This document shows, piece by piece, positions 1 through 6,892 of a stretch of 10,952 bases of DNA; position 1 is the stretch's first letter, and each line of letters opens with the position of its first letter. The position numbers and the translations under genes were made by a program. The notes under the pieces are model-generated. The model did no database searches. It had not been told where the DNA came from and saw nothing but the letters and a program-made list of their open reading frames with translations. Source of the DNA: JBCCRV01 sp047619315 (lineage in GTDB: Bacteria; Myxococcota_A; Polyangia; Polyangiales; Houyiibacteriaceae); contig JBLHKB010000205.1 of NCBI GenBank assembly GCA_047619315.1, positions 1 to 10,952 on the forward strand. Direction: 5' to 3'.

Positions 1-1509
1 GGTTAGCAAGTTGAAGAGTGCCGTCGCATCTTCCCCAAACTCAGGCCGTGCTGTGAACATGCTGACGTCTGTGTACAAGCGCGCGGTGGCCGGGTTGTAG
101 TTGCCCGTCCCCAAATGAACATAGCGGCGAAGTGCACCGCCTTCTCGGCGTACGACGAGGACGACCTTGCAATGAGTCTTGAGGCCGACGAGCCCGTACA
201 CAACATGCACGCCGCAGCTCTCAAGACGTCGCGCCCACTGGATGTTGTTCTCCTCGTCAAAACGCGCCTTGATTTCAACAAGCGCCGCCACCTGCTTCCC
301 ATTCTCGGCAGCGCGGATGAGCGCTTTGACAATGGGACTGTCTCCACTCGTTCGGTAGAGAGTCTGCTTGATCGCCAACACATCAGGGTCTGCAGCCGCG
401 GCCTCGACGAAGTCCACGACCGGGTCGAAGCTCTCATAGGGGTGATGCAGTACGACGTCTCGTTCGCGGATCACATCAAAGGGTGATTCGCCGGTGGCAA
501 ACGCCGGCGAGCGCGAGGGCTGAAAGTCCGAATCCCAGAGCGCGGGACGGTGCTTCAGGGACGAGCCCAATGCGGAGAGCTCGTTGATCGCCAGCGGCGC
601 ACCCACGGAGTACACCAAGCGCTCTTCAACGTTCAATGCTCCAGCGAGGAATGAGGTCGCGTCCGGATGGCAGCGTGAGCTGACTTCGAGTGCCACAGCA
701 TTGCCGCGATCACGCCGGCGAACCTCCTCGCGAATCATCTCGAGGAGGTCTTCGGCTTCCTCTTCGTCGATGCTCAGGTCGTGGTTTCGAACGACGCGAA
801 ATGGCCAGGCACCGAGGTGCTCAAAACCGCGAAAAAGCTCGCCGGCGTTGTCTGCAATGACGTCGTCGAGCAGCACGTAGTGGGACTCGTCGTCGACTTG
901 TCGAACGGGCAAAAGTCTGGGCAAGACCGACGGTACTTGGACCACCGCAAACGCGGGTTCTGCGGCTCCCTCGCCGCTGAGCATGACGATGAGGTGAATG
1001 CGCCGGTTGGGTACATGAGGAAATGGGTGACCAGGGTCGAGCGCGAGAGGCGTGAGGATCGGATACACCTGCTCGGCGAAGAACCGACGCAGTCGTCCCT
1101 GCTCGGCGACGTCGAGCTCCGACGGATGTGTAAGGTATACGCCCTCCGCCTCCAGCCCTGGGATGACGTGGTCCAGAAACGTCTGGCTCATGGAATCCAC
1201 CATCGATGACACACGCTCCGTGATGGCATCGATTTGCTCGCTGGCGGACATGCCGTCCGGGGGGAGGTCCCGAACATCTTCGGCGCGTTGCTCCAAAAGG
1301 CCGGCGACGCGCACCATGAAGAACTCGTCTAGGTTGGTCTGGGCGATCGAGAGAAATTTGAGCCGCTCCAGGAGGGGGACGCCTGTATCGCGCGCCTCAT
1401 CAAGAACGTGCTGATTGAACTCCAACCAGGAGAGCTCCCGGTTGATGAAGAGTGCTGGGTCACGAAGGTTTGGAGCCTTCGCTTTTTTCGTATCAGGATG
1501 TCGATTCAT
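1..1509 (-). CDS. ppk1: Polyphosphate kinase 1, N-terminal 503 residues (cut by left edge)
   Basis: Ppk1 reversibly transfers the ATP gamma-phosphate onto inorganic polyphosphate. The reading frame is open from the ATG at 1509 to the window edge. The N-terminal block holds FINRELSWLEFN and the TNLDEFF motif, whose Asn59 matches the nucleotide-contacting Asn45 of E. coli Ppk. The catalytic half shows Arg386 (TLYR), Arg416 (KARFDEENN), His446 (LKTHCK, the expected autophosphorylated His) and His465 (YVHLGTGNYNP). Their mutual spacing of 30, 30 and 19 residues equals that of E. coli Arg375, Arg405, His435 and His454. About 200 C-terminal residues of the usual ~700 lie outside the window. The chosen ATG has GGAGG upstream, but only 3 nt away, which is tight; the start is nevertheless the natural one for the family. 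The gene is divergent from the one at 1621. Confidence 0.97.
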   Translation of the reverse strand, partial: MNRHPDTKKAKAPNLRDPALFINRELSWLEFNQHVLDEARDTGVPLLERLKFLSIAQTNLDEFFMVRVAGLLEQRAEDVRDLPPDGMSASEQIDAITERVSSMVDSMSQTFLDHVIPGLEAEGVYLTHPSELDVAEQGRLRRFFAEQVYPILTPLALDPGHPFPHVPNRRIHLIVMLSGEGAAEPAFAVVQVPSVLPRLLPVRQVDDESHYVLLDDVIADNAGELFRGFEHLGAWPFRVVRNHDLSIDEEEAEDLLEMIREEVRRRDRGNAVALEVSSRCHPDATSFLAGALNVEERLVYSVGAPLAINELSALGSSLKHRPALWDSDFQPSRSPAFATGESPFDVIRERDVVLHHPYESFDPVVDFVEAAAADPDVLAIKQTLYRTSGDSPIVKALIRAAENGKQVAALVEIKARFDEENNIQWARRLESCGVHVVYGLVGLKTHCKVVLVVRREGGALRRYVHLGTGNYNPATARLYTDVSMFTARPEFGEDATALFNLLT

Positions 1510-1543
1510 CGGCCTCCGAAGCGTAGCCTCCAAAGTGCAGAGG

Positions 1544-1576
1544 GTGACAGGGCTCTCTTGTCACTAGAGTGTGACA
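1544..1576. repeat. GTGACA inverted/direct repeat cluster in a divergent intergenic region
   Basis: GTGACA occurs at 1544-1549, its exact reverse complement TGTCAC at 1559-1564, and GTGACA again at 1571-1576. The first two form a perfect 6-bp inverted repeat around a 9-nt spacer. The third copy coincides with the candidate -35 element of the gene at 1621. The arrangement would suit an operator for a dimeric regulator, but no regulator is identified and chance is possible in 111 nt. Confidence 0.4.
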
Positions 1577-1598
1577 CCTCGCCCGGCCACTGTATGAT
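1571..1598 (+). promoter_or_regulatory. Candidate sigma-70-type promoter for the gene at 1621
   Basis: A -35-like GTGACA (1571-1576) lies 16 bp before a -10-like TATGAT (1593-1598). Transcription would begin near 1605, right at the ribosome-binding site, giving a very short leader of about 15 nt. The hexamers match consensus well (5/6 each), but the short leader argues for caution. Confidence 0.4.
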
Positions 1599-1604
1599 GC
1601 CGTC

Positions 1605-1610
1605 GGAGGA
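1605..1610 (+). promoter_or_regulatory. Ribosome-binding site that decides the start at 1621
   Basis: GGAGGA sits 10 nt before the ATG at 1621. The frame is open further upstream, to 1408, with other ATGs at 1594 and 1597, but only the 1621 start follows a Shine-Dalgarno sequence and gives a protein that begins with a signal peptide. Confidence 0.7.
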
Positions 1611-1620
1611 AACCTTTTCG

Positions 1621-2322
1621 ATGAACCCAAACAAGTCACTTTTCTTTCTTATTGCAGCCGCCGCGCTCATTGCAGGCCCCGCAGCGGCGCAAGATACGCA
1701 AGACGAAGCGCCCCAAGACGTGTTCATCGTCGAGCCCGACGCTCAGCCGGAGCAAGATGGCTATCCAGCACAGCAACCCGCAGCACAGCCGCAGGGCTAC
1801 CCGGCACAACCACCTCAGGGCTACCAGCCCGCTCCAGCTGCCCCGGCCCAACCCGGAGCGCCCGTATACGCTCAACCCTACCAGCAGCAACAAGGACAGC
1901 AGCCATACGGTCTGCAGCCCCAGGGGCGCCGATTGCGAGCTCCTTTCGTGGAAGGTGCCCCGCTGCCTCCGGGTGGGGTCGTCATTGAGCGTCGACGCAC
2001 TGGACTGATCGTTTCCGGCGCCGTGATGTTTGGTGCGCCGTGGATTTCGACACTCCTCGCGGGCGTCGCTGTTGAAGAAGGCGCTGTCGCAATTCCCGTC
2101 ATCGGACCTCTCCTCTATCTCGGACGGGGTTTTCGGGCCGCGGACACGATGCTTGTCTTAGACACTCTTCTTCAGGGCACGGGTCTGACGCTCTTCATCT
2201 TGGGGATGGTCATGAAGCGACGCTACGTCGAGTACTACGGCGAAAACGACGACGGTCGTCAGTGGTCCCTGCTTCCGCAGGTCGGCACAACGAATGGTCT
2301 CCAACTCGACATGCGCTTCTAG
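1621..2322 (+). CDS. Secreted/membrane protein with Pro-Gln-Tyr-rich segment and two hydrophobic helices, function unknown
   Basis: I do not recognise a named family. The 233-residue product begins with a clear signal peptide (residues 1-23, likely cleaved before Gln24 after GPAAA). An acidic stretch (24-46) is followed by a low-complexity segment (47-103) rich in Pro, Gln, Ala and Tyr, with repeated QGYPAQ/QGYQPA-like units. After a short basic stretch (ERRR, 123-126) come two hydrophobic segments, about 127-150 and 176-198, the second ending in MKRR. The C-terminus is soluble and ends in Phe. Proteins of this shape, an export signal, a disordered Pro/Gln region and a membrane hairpin, are common in myxobacterial genomes and mostly uncharacterised; that is recollection, not a search. 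The next gene starts 9 nt after the stop, so the two are probably co-transcribed. Confidence 0.8.
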   Translation: MNPNKSLFFLIAAAALIAGPAAAQDTQDEAPQDVFIVEPDAQPEQDGYPAQQPAAQPQGYPAQPPQGYQPAPAAPAQPGAPVYAQPYQQQQGQQPYGLQPQGRRLRAPFVEGAPLPPGGVVIERRRTGLIVSGAVMFGAPWISTLLAGVAVEEGAVAIPVIGPLLYLGRGFRAADTMLVLDTLLQGTGLTLFILGMVMKRRYVEYYGENDDGRQWSLLPQVGTTNGLQLDMRF

Positions 2323-2331
2323 CCCCTAGCC

Positions 2332-3216
2332 GTGAGCTCGGGAGGAACGAAGCGCTTTGCCGTCGCTCACTTCCAGCGGGTGTATGATGTTGTGCCGTCC
2401 CGTGACGTCGTCTCTTTGTCGGAGCTGACGGCGGGGCTTACGACGTTCCTACTCAAACCCAAGCTCGCACGACAGGTCGACCGCGACAGAGCAAAGATCG
2501 ACGAAGCGAGACGGGCCTACGAAGAGAGCGGCGCCCTCAAGAGCCGTCTCGGGCGCGTGATTCAGCGACAAATGGAGCGTACGGGAGTCGACGATGTCGG
2601 TAGCGCCTTTGCCCGACTCTGGAAACGCGCCGGCGCCAAGGCCAAAACCGACCTTCGCCTGTGGTCCCCTGCTCACTACATCGAAGACGGTCGTCGAGAG
2701 AGTGAGAACGTCGTGGCGATGAGCGCGCTCGTTCTGGATTTCGATAGCGTCGCGGAGCCACAAGAGACGAGTGAGCGCTTTCGCGACCACTTTCACATCG
2801 TTCATTCGACTTGGTCGTTTCGACCAGGAGTTCCGAAGTTCAGGCTGTGCCTTCCATTCAAGCGCCCCGTCATGGCTGAAGATTGGTCCGCCGTGTGGAA
2901 CATCGGTTCGCAGCGGGCCGGCGGCACCAACGACCCAGCGCTGAAGTCCACGGGTTCCACCTTCGCGCTGCCGGCGACGGCATCCGAGGAAACCCCTCGC
3001 TTTGCTTTTGTTCACGAAGGTCCACTCTACGACCCGGTGCGCGACGGCCTGGCGCGAGAGGGGCCCTCACCCGACTTCTCTCCGCCACTCGAATCCCACT
3101 TTCGGGCCACCGACGGCGAATCTCGCGTTCCCTCACTCAGCGTTGTGGGGGAGTCGGACTTCGATCTTTTTGCCCAGCCCAAGGAAGAGTGGGACGACGA
3201 CTTCGACTTGTTCTAA
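2332..3216 (+). CDS. Orphan protein with a probable primase-polymerase (AEP)-like domain and twin C-terminal DFDLF motifs
   Basis: The 294-residue product has a charged helical N-terminal part (about 1-105) and a core (about 108-229) laid out like the N-terminal AEP/PrimPol-type domains of phage and plasmid replication proteins: WSPAHY, then SALVLDFDS with Asp136 and Asp138 as candidate metal ligands, then HIVHSTWSF (155-163), FRLCLPFKRPV (170-180), a Trp (185) region, NDPALKS (Asp201) and FALPA (211-215). In the relatives I recall, the middle motif usually reads STxSHTP and the later one DPSRxxxLP; here the second His and that Arg are replaced, so activity may be lost or altered. No helicase or zinc domain is fused and no such partner is adjacent. 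The tail (about 245-294) is acidic and low-complexity, with DFDLF at 276-280 and again at the very end, 290-294. The start is a GTG without a clear Shine-Dalgarno, consistent with coupling to the upstream gene. The family assignment rests on motif layout only. Confidence 0.6.
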   Translation: MSSGGTKRFAVAHFQRVYDVVPSRDVVSLSELTAGLTTFLLKPKLARQVDRDRAKIDEARRAYEESGALKSRLGRVIQRQMERTGVDDVGSAFARLWKRAGAKAKTDLRLWSPAHYIEDGRRESENVVAMSALVLDFDSVAEPQETSERFRDHFHIVHSTWSFRPGVPKFRLCLPFKRPVMAEDWSAVWNIGSQRAGGTNDPALKSTGSTFALPATASEETPRFAFVHEGPLYDPVRDGLAREGPSPDFSPPLESHFRATDGESRVPSLSVVGESDFDLFAQPKEEWDDDFDLF

Positions 3217-3254
3217 GTCTAAATTCTAAACCGATGCCTGGACTTGAGTTGGGC

Positions 3255-4082
3255 TTATGGACGTGGCGATGTGGAACCTGAGCAGAGCCCAGCGCCCTCC
3301 GGCGAGTCCGCGAACGCACGGCACTCACCTTCCCCTGGAGGACATGCGTCCGGTGAACCGATACGGCAGTTGCGAGCGCACTGTTTGTTGAAGGCTCCGA
3401 CGCATCCGAGTCCGGGGAGACAGTCCGATGGGCCTTCGCAAACTTCGCCCACCTCGACGCTTCCAGCAGGCCTGCAGTCGGCCTCGCCTTCGCCGATCAA
3501 GTAGCAACCTTCTCCTTCGCCGCAGGACGCCGAATTGAGCAGACTGCACGAACGTGAAGGACCACACACACCAAACTCGGTCATGGTTCCGTCGACGAGC
3601 ATTCCTGAGCCCGTACACACATCATCGTCTTGGCAGGACGAAGGATCTGCTCGACAGCAAACTCGCCCGCAGACGCCTCCGCTCGCGCCCGCGAAGCAGG
3701 CAAGACTCGCCATGCATTGATCGGTCTCTTCGCAAGGGCTGCCAACGCCGAGGCTACCGCCAATGGCCACACACATCGGTGCTTCGGACCAGAGCACGCA
3801 TGCCCCAAGGTCTCGACAGCGCCCTTCGTCAGGCCGGCAGTCGCCGGGGCACATTTCCGGTGCGCTATCCGTCGCCACATCGGTTGGGTAGTTTGCGTCC
3901 ACGGCTGGACCGACATCACCGCTGTCTGGGAAGAACTCCGACGCATCAAGAACCACCTGGACGTCGGGCATAGACGCGTCTCGGCGGCCTGCGTCGAAGC
4001 CACCATCATCATCTCCACAAGCGCACATGATCAGCATGAAAATGCTGATGCATGGCCTGTAAGTTGTGGAGAGAAGACTCAT
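3255..4082 (-). CDS. Cys-rich CGDDD lipoprotein B (downstream paralog)
   Basis: The 275-residue product has a hydrophobic N-terminus reaching Cys22 within MCACGDDDGG. Alignment with its upstream paralog makes Cys22 the likely lipidated residue, although Met at -3 makes the lipobox non-canonical; Cys20 is an alternative. An Asp/Ala/Pro-rich linker follows to about residue 76. Two Cys-rich repeats then occupy about 78-173 and 179-267, each with the frame C...C...C-x(2-3)-G...G-x-x-C-x(4-5)-C-x(4-5)-C...C...C, resembling the repeats in the paralog. It is probably anchored in the outer membrane facing the periplasm or cell surface, with disulfides; its function is unknown. It starts 16 nt after the stop of the paralog on the same strand, so the two likely share an mRNA. 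The reading frame is open further upstream, but the chosen ATG is the one that yields a signal peptide. It faces the primase-like gene tail to tail. Confidence 0.82.
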   Translation of the reverse strand: MSLLSTTYRPCISIFMLIMCACGDDDGGFDAGRRDASMPDVQVVLDASEFFPDSGDVGPAVDANYPTDVATDSAPEMCPGDCRPDEGRCRDLGACVLWSEAPMCVAIGGSLGVGSPCEETDQCMASLACFAGASGGVCGRVCCRADPSSCQDDDVCTGSGMLVDGTMTEFGVCGPSRSCSLLNSASCGEGEGCYLIGEGEADCRPAGSVEVGEVCEGPSDCLPGLGCVGAFNKQCARNCRIGSPDACPPGEGECRAFADSPEGAGLCSGSTSPRP

Positions 4083-4098
4083 TCGGATTTTGGTCGGC

Positions 4099-4890
4099 CT
4101 AGCTAGGCGCGACGCAAACCCCAACTTCGTCGAATCCATTGAGAGGAGCACATCGCTGGTCACCACATGTCTCGGACTCCAAGGCACACAGTGAATGACA
4201 CACACCGTCGTCGAGGCAGATGGTTCCGCCCGCGCAGTCGTTGGACGCTTCACAAGCTGCGCCCACTGCTGCGGCTCCACTCGTCGCGCAGCGCGTGCCG
4301 CCTTCTGAGGACAGTGGATAGCAACCAAGCATCGCCCCACAGCCAGTCTGCATCACCAAGTCGCAACCATCAGGCAAGAGGCACACGCCGATACCTTCGA
4401 GGTTGCTCAGTCCATTACATACACCGCCGGCTGGACAGTCTGCGTCGGAGTCGCCGCAACAAAGAGGCTGACACGTGTTACCGATGCAGCTCAGACCAAG
4501 CTGGCATTCATCGGCGGCCATGCAAGTTCCGCCCAATGCAACCGCGCCGGCGGGCGCACAGACGCTCATCGCGGAATCTGCACCTCCCGCGACGAAGCAA
4601 CTCTCTGCGGCCTCACAGCCAGTACCAAGAACGACGTTGCACATCTCGGTGGCGGGGCAGAGCCCACCACGGGGCCCGCTCGGGCCAGCATCTGTCGTCG
4701 AGGCATCGGGTGCCCCAGTGTCTTGTCCAGGGCCTGCATCCGAAGGTGCTCCGGCGTCAATCGCGCCGCTATCGGCGACGGCGGAGTCTGGCGTAGGTCC
4801 GCTGTCTCGTCCTCCGGCGTCCGAACGGCCGTCGTCGTCGCCACAAGCGACGAGCATGAATAAGGCGAGAGCGAGGGATGGGGTCTTCAT
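4099..4890 (-). CDS. Cys-rich CGDDD lipoprotein A (upstream paralog)
   Basis: The 263-residue product begins with a classical lipoprotein signal peptide ending in LVAC, with lipidated Cys16 followed by GDDDG. The +2 residue is Gly, so an inner-membrane-retention Asp is absent by the E. coli rule. Residues 17-75 are a flexible linker of Asp, Ala, Gly, Pro, Ser and Thr. Two Cys-rich repeats follow, about 84-170 and 176-259; both start C(N/D)(V/L)V followed by TGC, then C(F/Y), and continue with G-x-x-C-x(5)-C-x(5)-C. I count 26 Cys after the lipidation site, an even number consistent with disulfides in an oxidising compartment. Such Asp-linker Cys-rich lipoproteins are frequent in Myxococcota and usually of unknown role, possibly cell-surface adhesion or binding (inference). 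The start is fixed by the signal peptide; the open frame upstream to 4992 lacks one. Confidence 0.88.
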   Translation of the reverse strand: MKTPSLALALFMLVACGDDDGRSDAGGRDSGPTPDSAVADSGAIDAGAPSDAGPGQDTGAPDASTTDAGPSGPRGGLCPATEMCNVVLGTGCEAAESCFVAGGADSAMSVCAPAGAVALGGTCMAADECQLGLSCIGNTCQPLCCGDSDADCPAGGVCNGLSNLEGIGVCLLPDGCDLVMQTGCGAMLGCYPLSSEGGTRCATSGAAAVGAACEASNDCAGGTICLDDGVCHSLCALESETCGDQRCAPLNGFDEVGVCVAPS

Positions 4891-5041
4891 TGGAGTCTCA
4901 TTCTGTGGGGCTGCCCACTGCTGTAAGAAGCACGCACCGTGCCGTTCAAAAAAGCCTAGAAAACGCACGAACGCGAGGACGAACCGCGACAATTCGGTCC
5001 GGCCCCAGGCGCTGCAGTCGGCGTGATCGACCTAACGCGGT

Positions 5042-6685
5042 TTAGTTCACGGTGGCGGAGGCAGGCATCGACGGGCGCGATTTTCGGTGTGTAAGAGCGG
5101 CGGACACAAACTTCGCAAAGAGAGGATGCGCCTTCCCAGGTTTACTCTTGAACTCCGGATGAAACTGGCAGGCGACGAAGTATGGATGCTCCGCGATCTC
5201 GATCATCTCCACCAATGAACCATCAGGTGAGAGGCCGCTCAGGATGAGCCCCGCAGCTTCGAGCTCTTCGCGGTGGTCATTGTTGACTTCGTAGCGATGG
5301 CGGTGCCGCTCGTCGATCTTGGTCCCGCCGTAGATGGCTGCGGCTCGCGAACCCTCTTTGAGCACACACGGGTAAGAGCCAAGACGCATGGTCGCGCCCT
5401 TTTCTTCTACGTCGCGCTGGTCCGGCATGAGGTCGATGACAAGAGGTTTGGCCTCGGCGTTAAACTCGGCGCTGCCCGCGCCCTCAAGTCCAACGACGTG
5501 TCGCGCATATTCGACGACCGCCATCTGCATACCCAGACAGATTCCGAAGAAGGGGACTTGGTTTTCACGGGCGTAGCGAATCGCTCGCACTTTGCCTTCG
5601 GTCCCGCGATCCCCGAAACCGCCGGGAACGAGCACGGCGTCATGAACCCCCAGCACTTCTTCCACGTCGGCATCCATCAGCTCTTCGCTGTCAACGTAGG
5701 TCAGCTCCACGCGAAGGTCGTTGGCGATTCCGCCATGCACAAGTGCCTCATGAAGGGACTTGTAGCTGTCCCGGAGGTGGACGTACTTGCCGACCACAGC
5801 GATAGACACCTTGCCGCCGCCCGGCGACTTGCAGGTCTCTGCGACACGACGCCAGCCGCTGAGATCAGGAGCACGGCTCCAGATGTTCAGTCGCTCCGCG
5901 ATCTGTCTATCAATACCCTGCTCATGAAGGACAAGCGGAAGCTCGTAAATAACGCTGACGTCCGGAGCCGCGATAACGGCTTCGACCTTCACATTGCAGA
6001 AATGGGCGATCTTCTGCTTGAGCGCTGTTGGGAGCTCGGTCTCCACACGGCAAATTAGGACTTCGGGTTGAATCCCCAGGCCGAGGAGCTCCTTGACGGA
6101 GTGCTGAGTTGGCTTGGTCTTGAGTTCGCCGGCAGCTTTCAAGTGCGGAACGAGCGTCACGTGGACGTTCATCGCGTTTTCAGGACCATTCTCGACGCGC
6201 ATCTGACGAACGGCTTCGAGGAACGGAAGCGACTCAATGTCGCCGACGGTTCCGCCGATTTCAACAAAGGCGACATCCACATTGCGGGTGGCCTCATAAA
6301 CGCGAGTTTTGATCTCGTCGGTGATGTGAGGAATGACTTGGATCGTGGCACCCAAGTATTCGCCACGTCGCTCTTTGCTGATGACGGCGTCGTAGACTCG
6401 GCCAGTGGTGAAGTTGTTTGCCCGGCTGATTGGCCCAGAAGTAAAACGCTCGTAGTGACCGAGGTCGAGGTCCGTCTCGGCACCGTCGTCGGTGACGTAC
6501 ACCTCGCCGTGCTGGTACGGCGACATCGTCCCTGGGTCCACGTTGATGTAAGGGTCGAGCTTCAGGTTTATCACCCGAAGACCACGTGCCTCCATAAGGG
6601 CTCCCATCGACGCGGCCGCGAGGCCTTTGCCGATGGAACTAACGACCCCCCCGGTCACGAAGATGAACTTGGTGCGGCGCGACAT
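5042..6685 (-). CDS. pyrG: CTP synthase (glutamine-hydrolysing)
   Basis: PyrG makes CTP from UTP, ATP and glutamine-derived ammonia, the last step of pyrimidine nucleotide synthesis, in the cytoplasm. The 547 residues match the usual length (about 545). The N-terminal synthetase domain (about 1-270) shows the P-loop-like TGGVVSSIGKG (11-21), the DPGTMSPYQHGEVYV block (50-64), Asp72 and Glu142 as Mg-ATP ligands, and VEIGGTVGDIES. The C-terminal class I glutamine amidotransferase domain (about 290-530) shows VPGGFGDRG (353-361), the nucleophile Cys383 in GICLGMQ, and His509/Glu511 in FHPEF. All key residues are present. The start gives the standard MSRRTKFIFVTGG beginning; no strong Shine-Dalgarno is visible. 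It stands alone between the lipoprotein pair and dinB, with its own candidate promoter. Confidence 0.99.
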   Translation of the reverse strand: MSRRTKFIFVTGGVVSSIGKGLAAASMGALMEARGLRVINLKLDPYINVDPGTMSPYQHGEVYVTDDGAETDLDLGHYERFTSGPISRANNFTTGRVYDAVISKERRGEYLGATIQVIPHITDEIKTRVYEATRNVDVAFVEIGGTVGDIESLPFLEAVRQMRVENGPENAMNVHVTLVPHLKAAGELKTKPTQHSVKELLGLGIQPEVLICRVETELPTALKQKIAHFCNVKVEAVIAAPDVSVIYELPLVLHEQGIDRQIAERLNIWSRAPDLSGWRRVAETCKSPGGGKVSIAVVGKYVHLRDSYKSLHEALVHGGIANDLRVELTYVDSEELMDADVEEVLGVHDAVLVPGGFGDRGTEGKVRAIRYARENQVPFFGICLGMQMAVVEYARHVVGLEGAGSAEFNAEAKPLVIDLMPDQRDVEEKGATMRLGSYPCVLKEGSRAAAIYGGTKIDERHRHRYEVNNDHREELEAAGLILSGLSPDGSLVEMIEIAEHPYFVACQFHPEFKSKPGKAHPLFAKFVSAALTHRKSRPSMPASATVN

Positions 6686-6755
6686 GATGAGCTCGGGCGG
6701 GCGTTGGTGTGCCTGCCCGGACCAGCTCCGAGAGGTGTCGCTCGCGAACGCCGGA

Positions 6756-6784
6756 ACCCTACGGAGCGACCCCAGCACTGTCAA
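6756..6784 (-). promoter_or_regulatory. Candidate sigma-70 promoter of pyrG
   Basis: Read on the minus strand, a perfect -35 TTGACA (6784-6779) is followed after exactly 17 bp by TAGGGT (6761-6756), a partial -10 that keeps the TA...T positions. Transcription would begin near 6749, leaving a leader of about 64 nt before the pyrG ATG. No run of G at the predicted start, as used by the Gram-positive pyrG reiterative-transcription control, is present. Confidence 0.5.
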
Positions 6785-6892
6785 ACCGGTGCATGCGCTT
6801 CCTGCAACCAAAGCCCAAAAGCGGAGAAGAAAAGGTCACGAGCGGCGGGAGGTTTAACACTCGGTTGGACCGTCGCCTCGTCGAGCGGCCCT

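Noticed and set aside
2381..2389. TGTATGATG repeated from the promoter region at 1591-1599, considered as a second promoter
   Set aside because: It falls inside the coding region of the primase-like gene and has no plausible -35; nine shared bases can arise by chance.
2449..3015. A 188-codon minus-strand frame opposite the primase-like gene
   Set aside because: Its translation has no recognisable motif, while the plus-strand frame has a coherent domain and tail; taken as a shadow.
2332..3216. The primase-like gene as a remnant of an integrated phage or plasmid
   Set aside because: No integrase, terminal repeat, tRNA target, or composition shift is visible, and the flanking genes are ordinary chromosomal ones.
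3217..3254. Repeated TCTAAA-like sequence between the convergent primase-like and lipoprotein genes, considered as a bidirectional terminator
   Set aside because: The copies are direct repeats and no stem-loop with a T-tract could be formed.
4977..5000. Inverted repeat (GGAC-GAA / TTC-GGTCC with one bulge) downstream of pyrG, with a T6 tract further on in the minus-strand sense
   Set aside because: The T-tract lies more than 20 nt beyond the stem, and the stem is interrupted, so it is not a convincing intrinsic terminator.
4475..5026. A 183-codon plus-strand frame opposite lipoprotein A
   Set aside because: The minus-strand product has a perfect lipoprotein signal and regular Cys spacing; the antisense product looks like a composition artefact.
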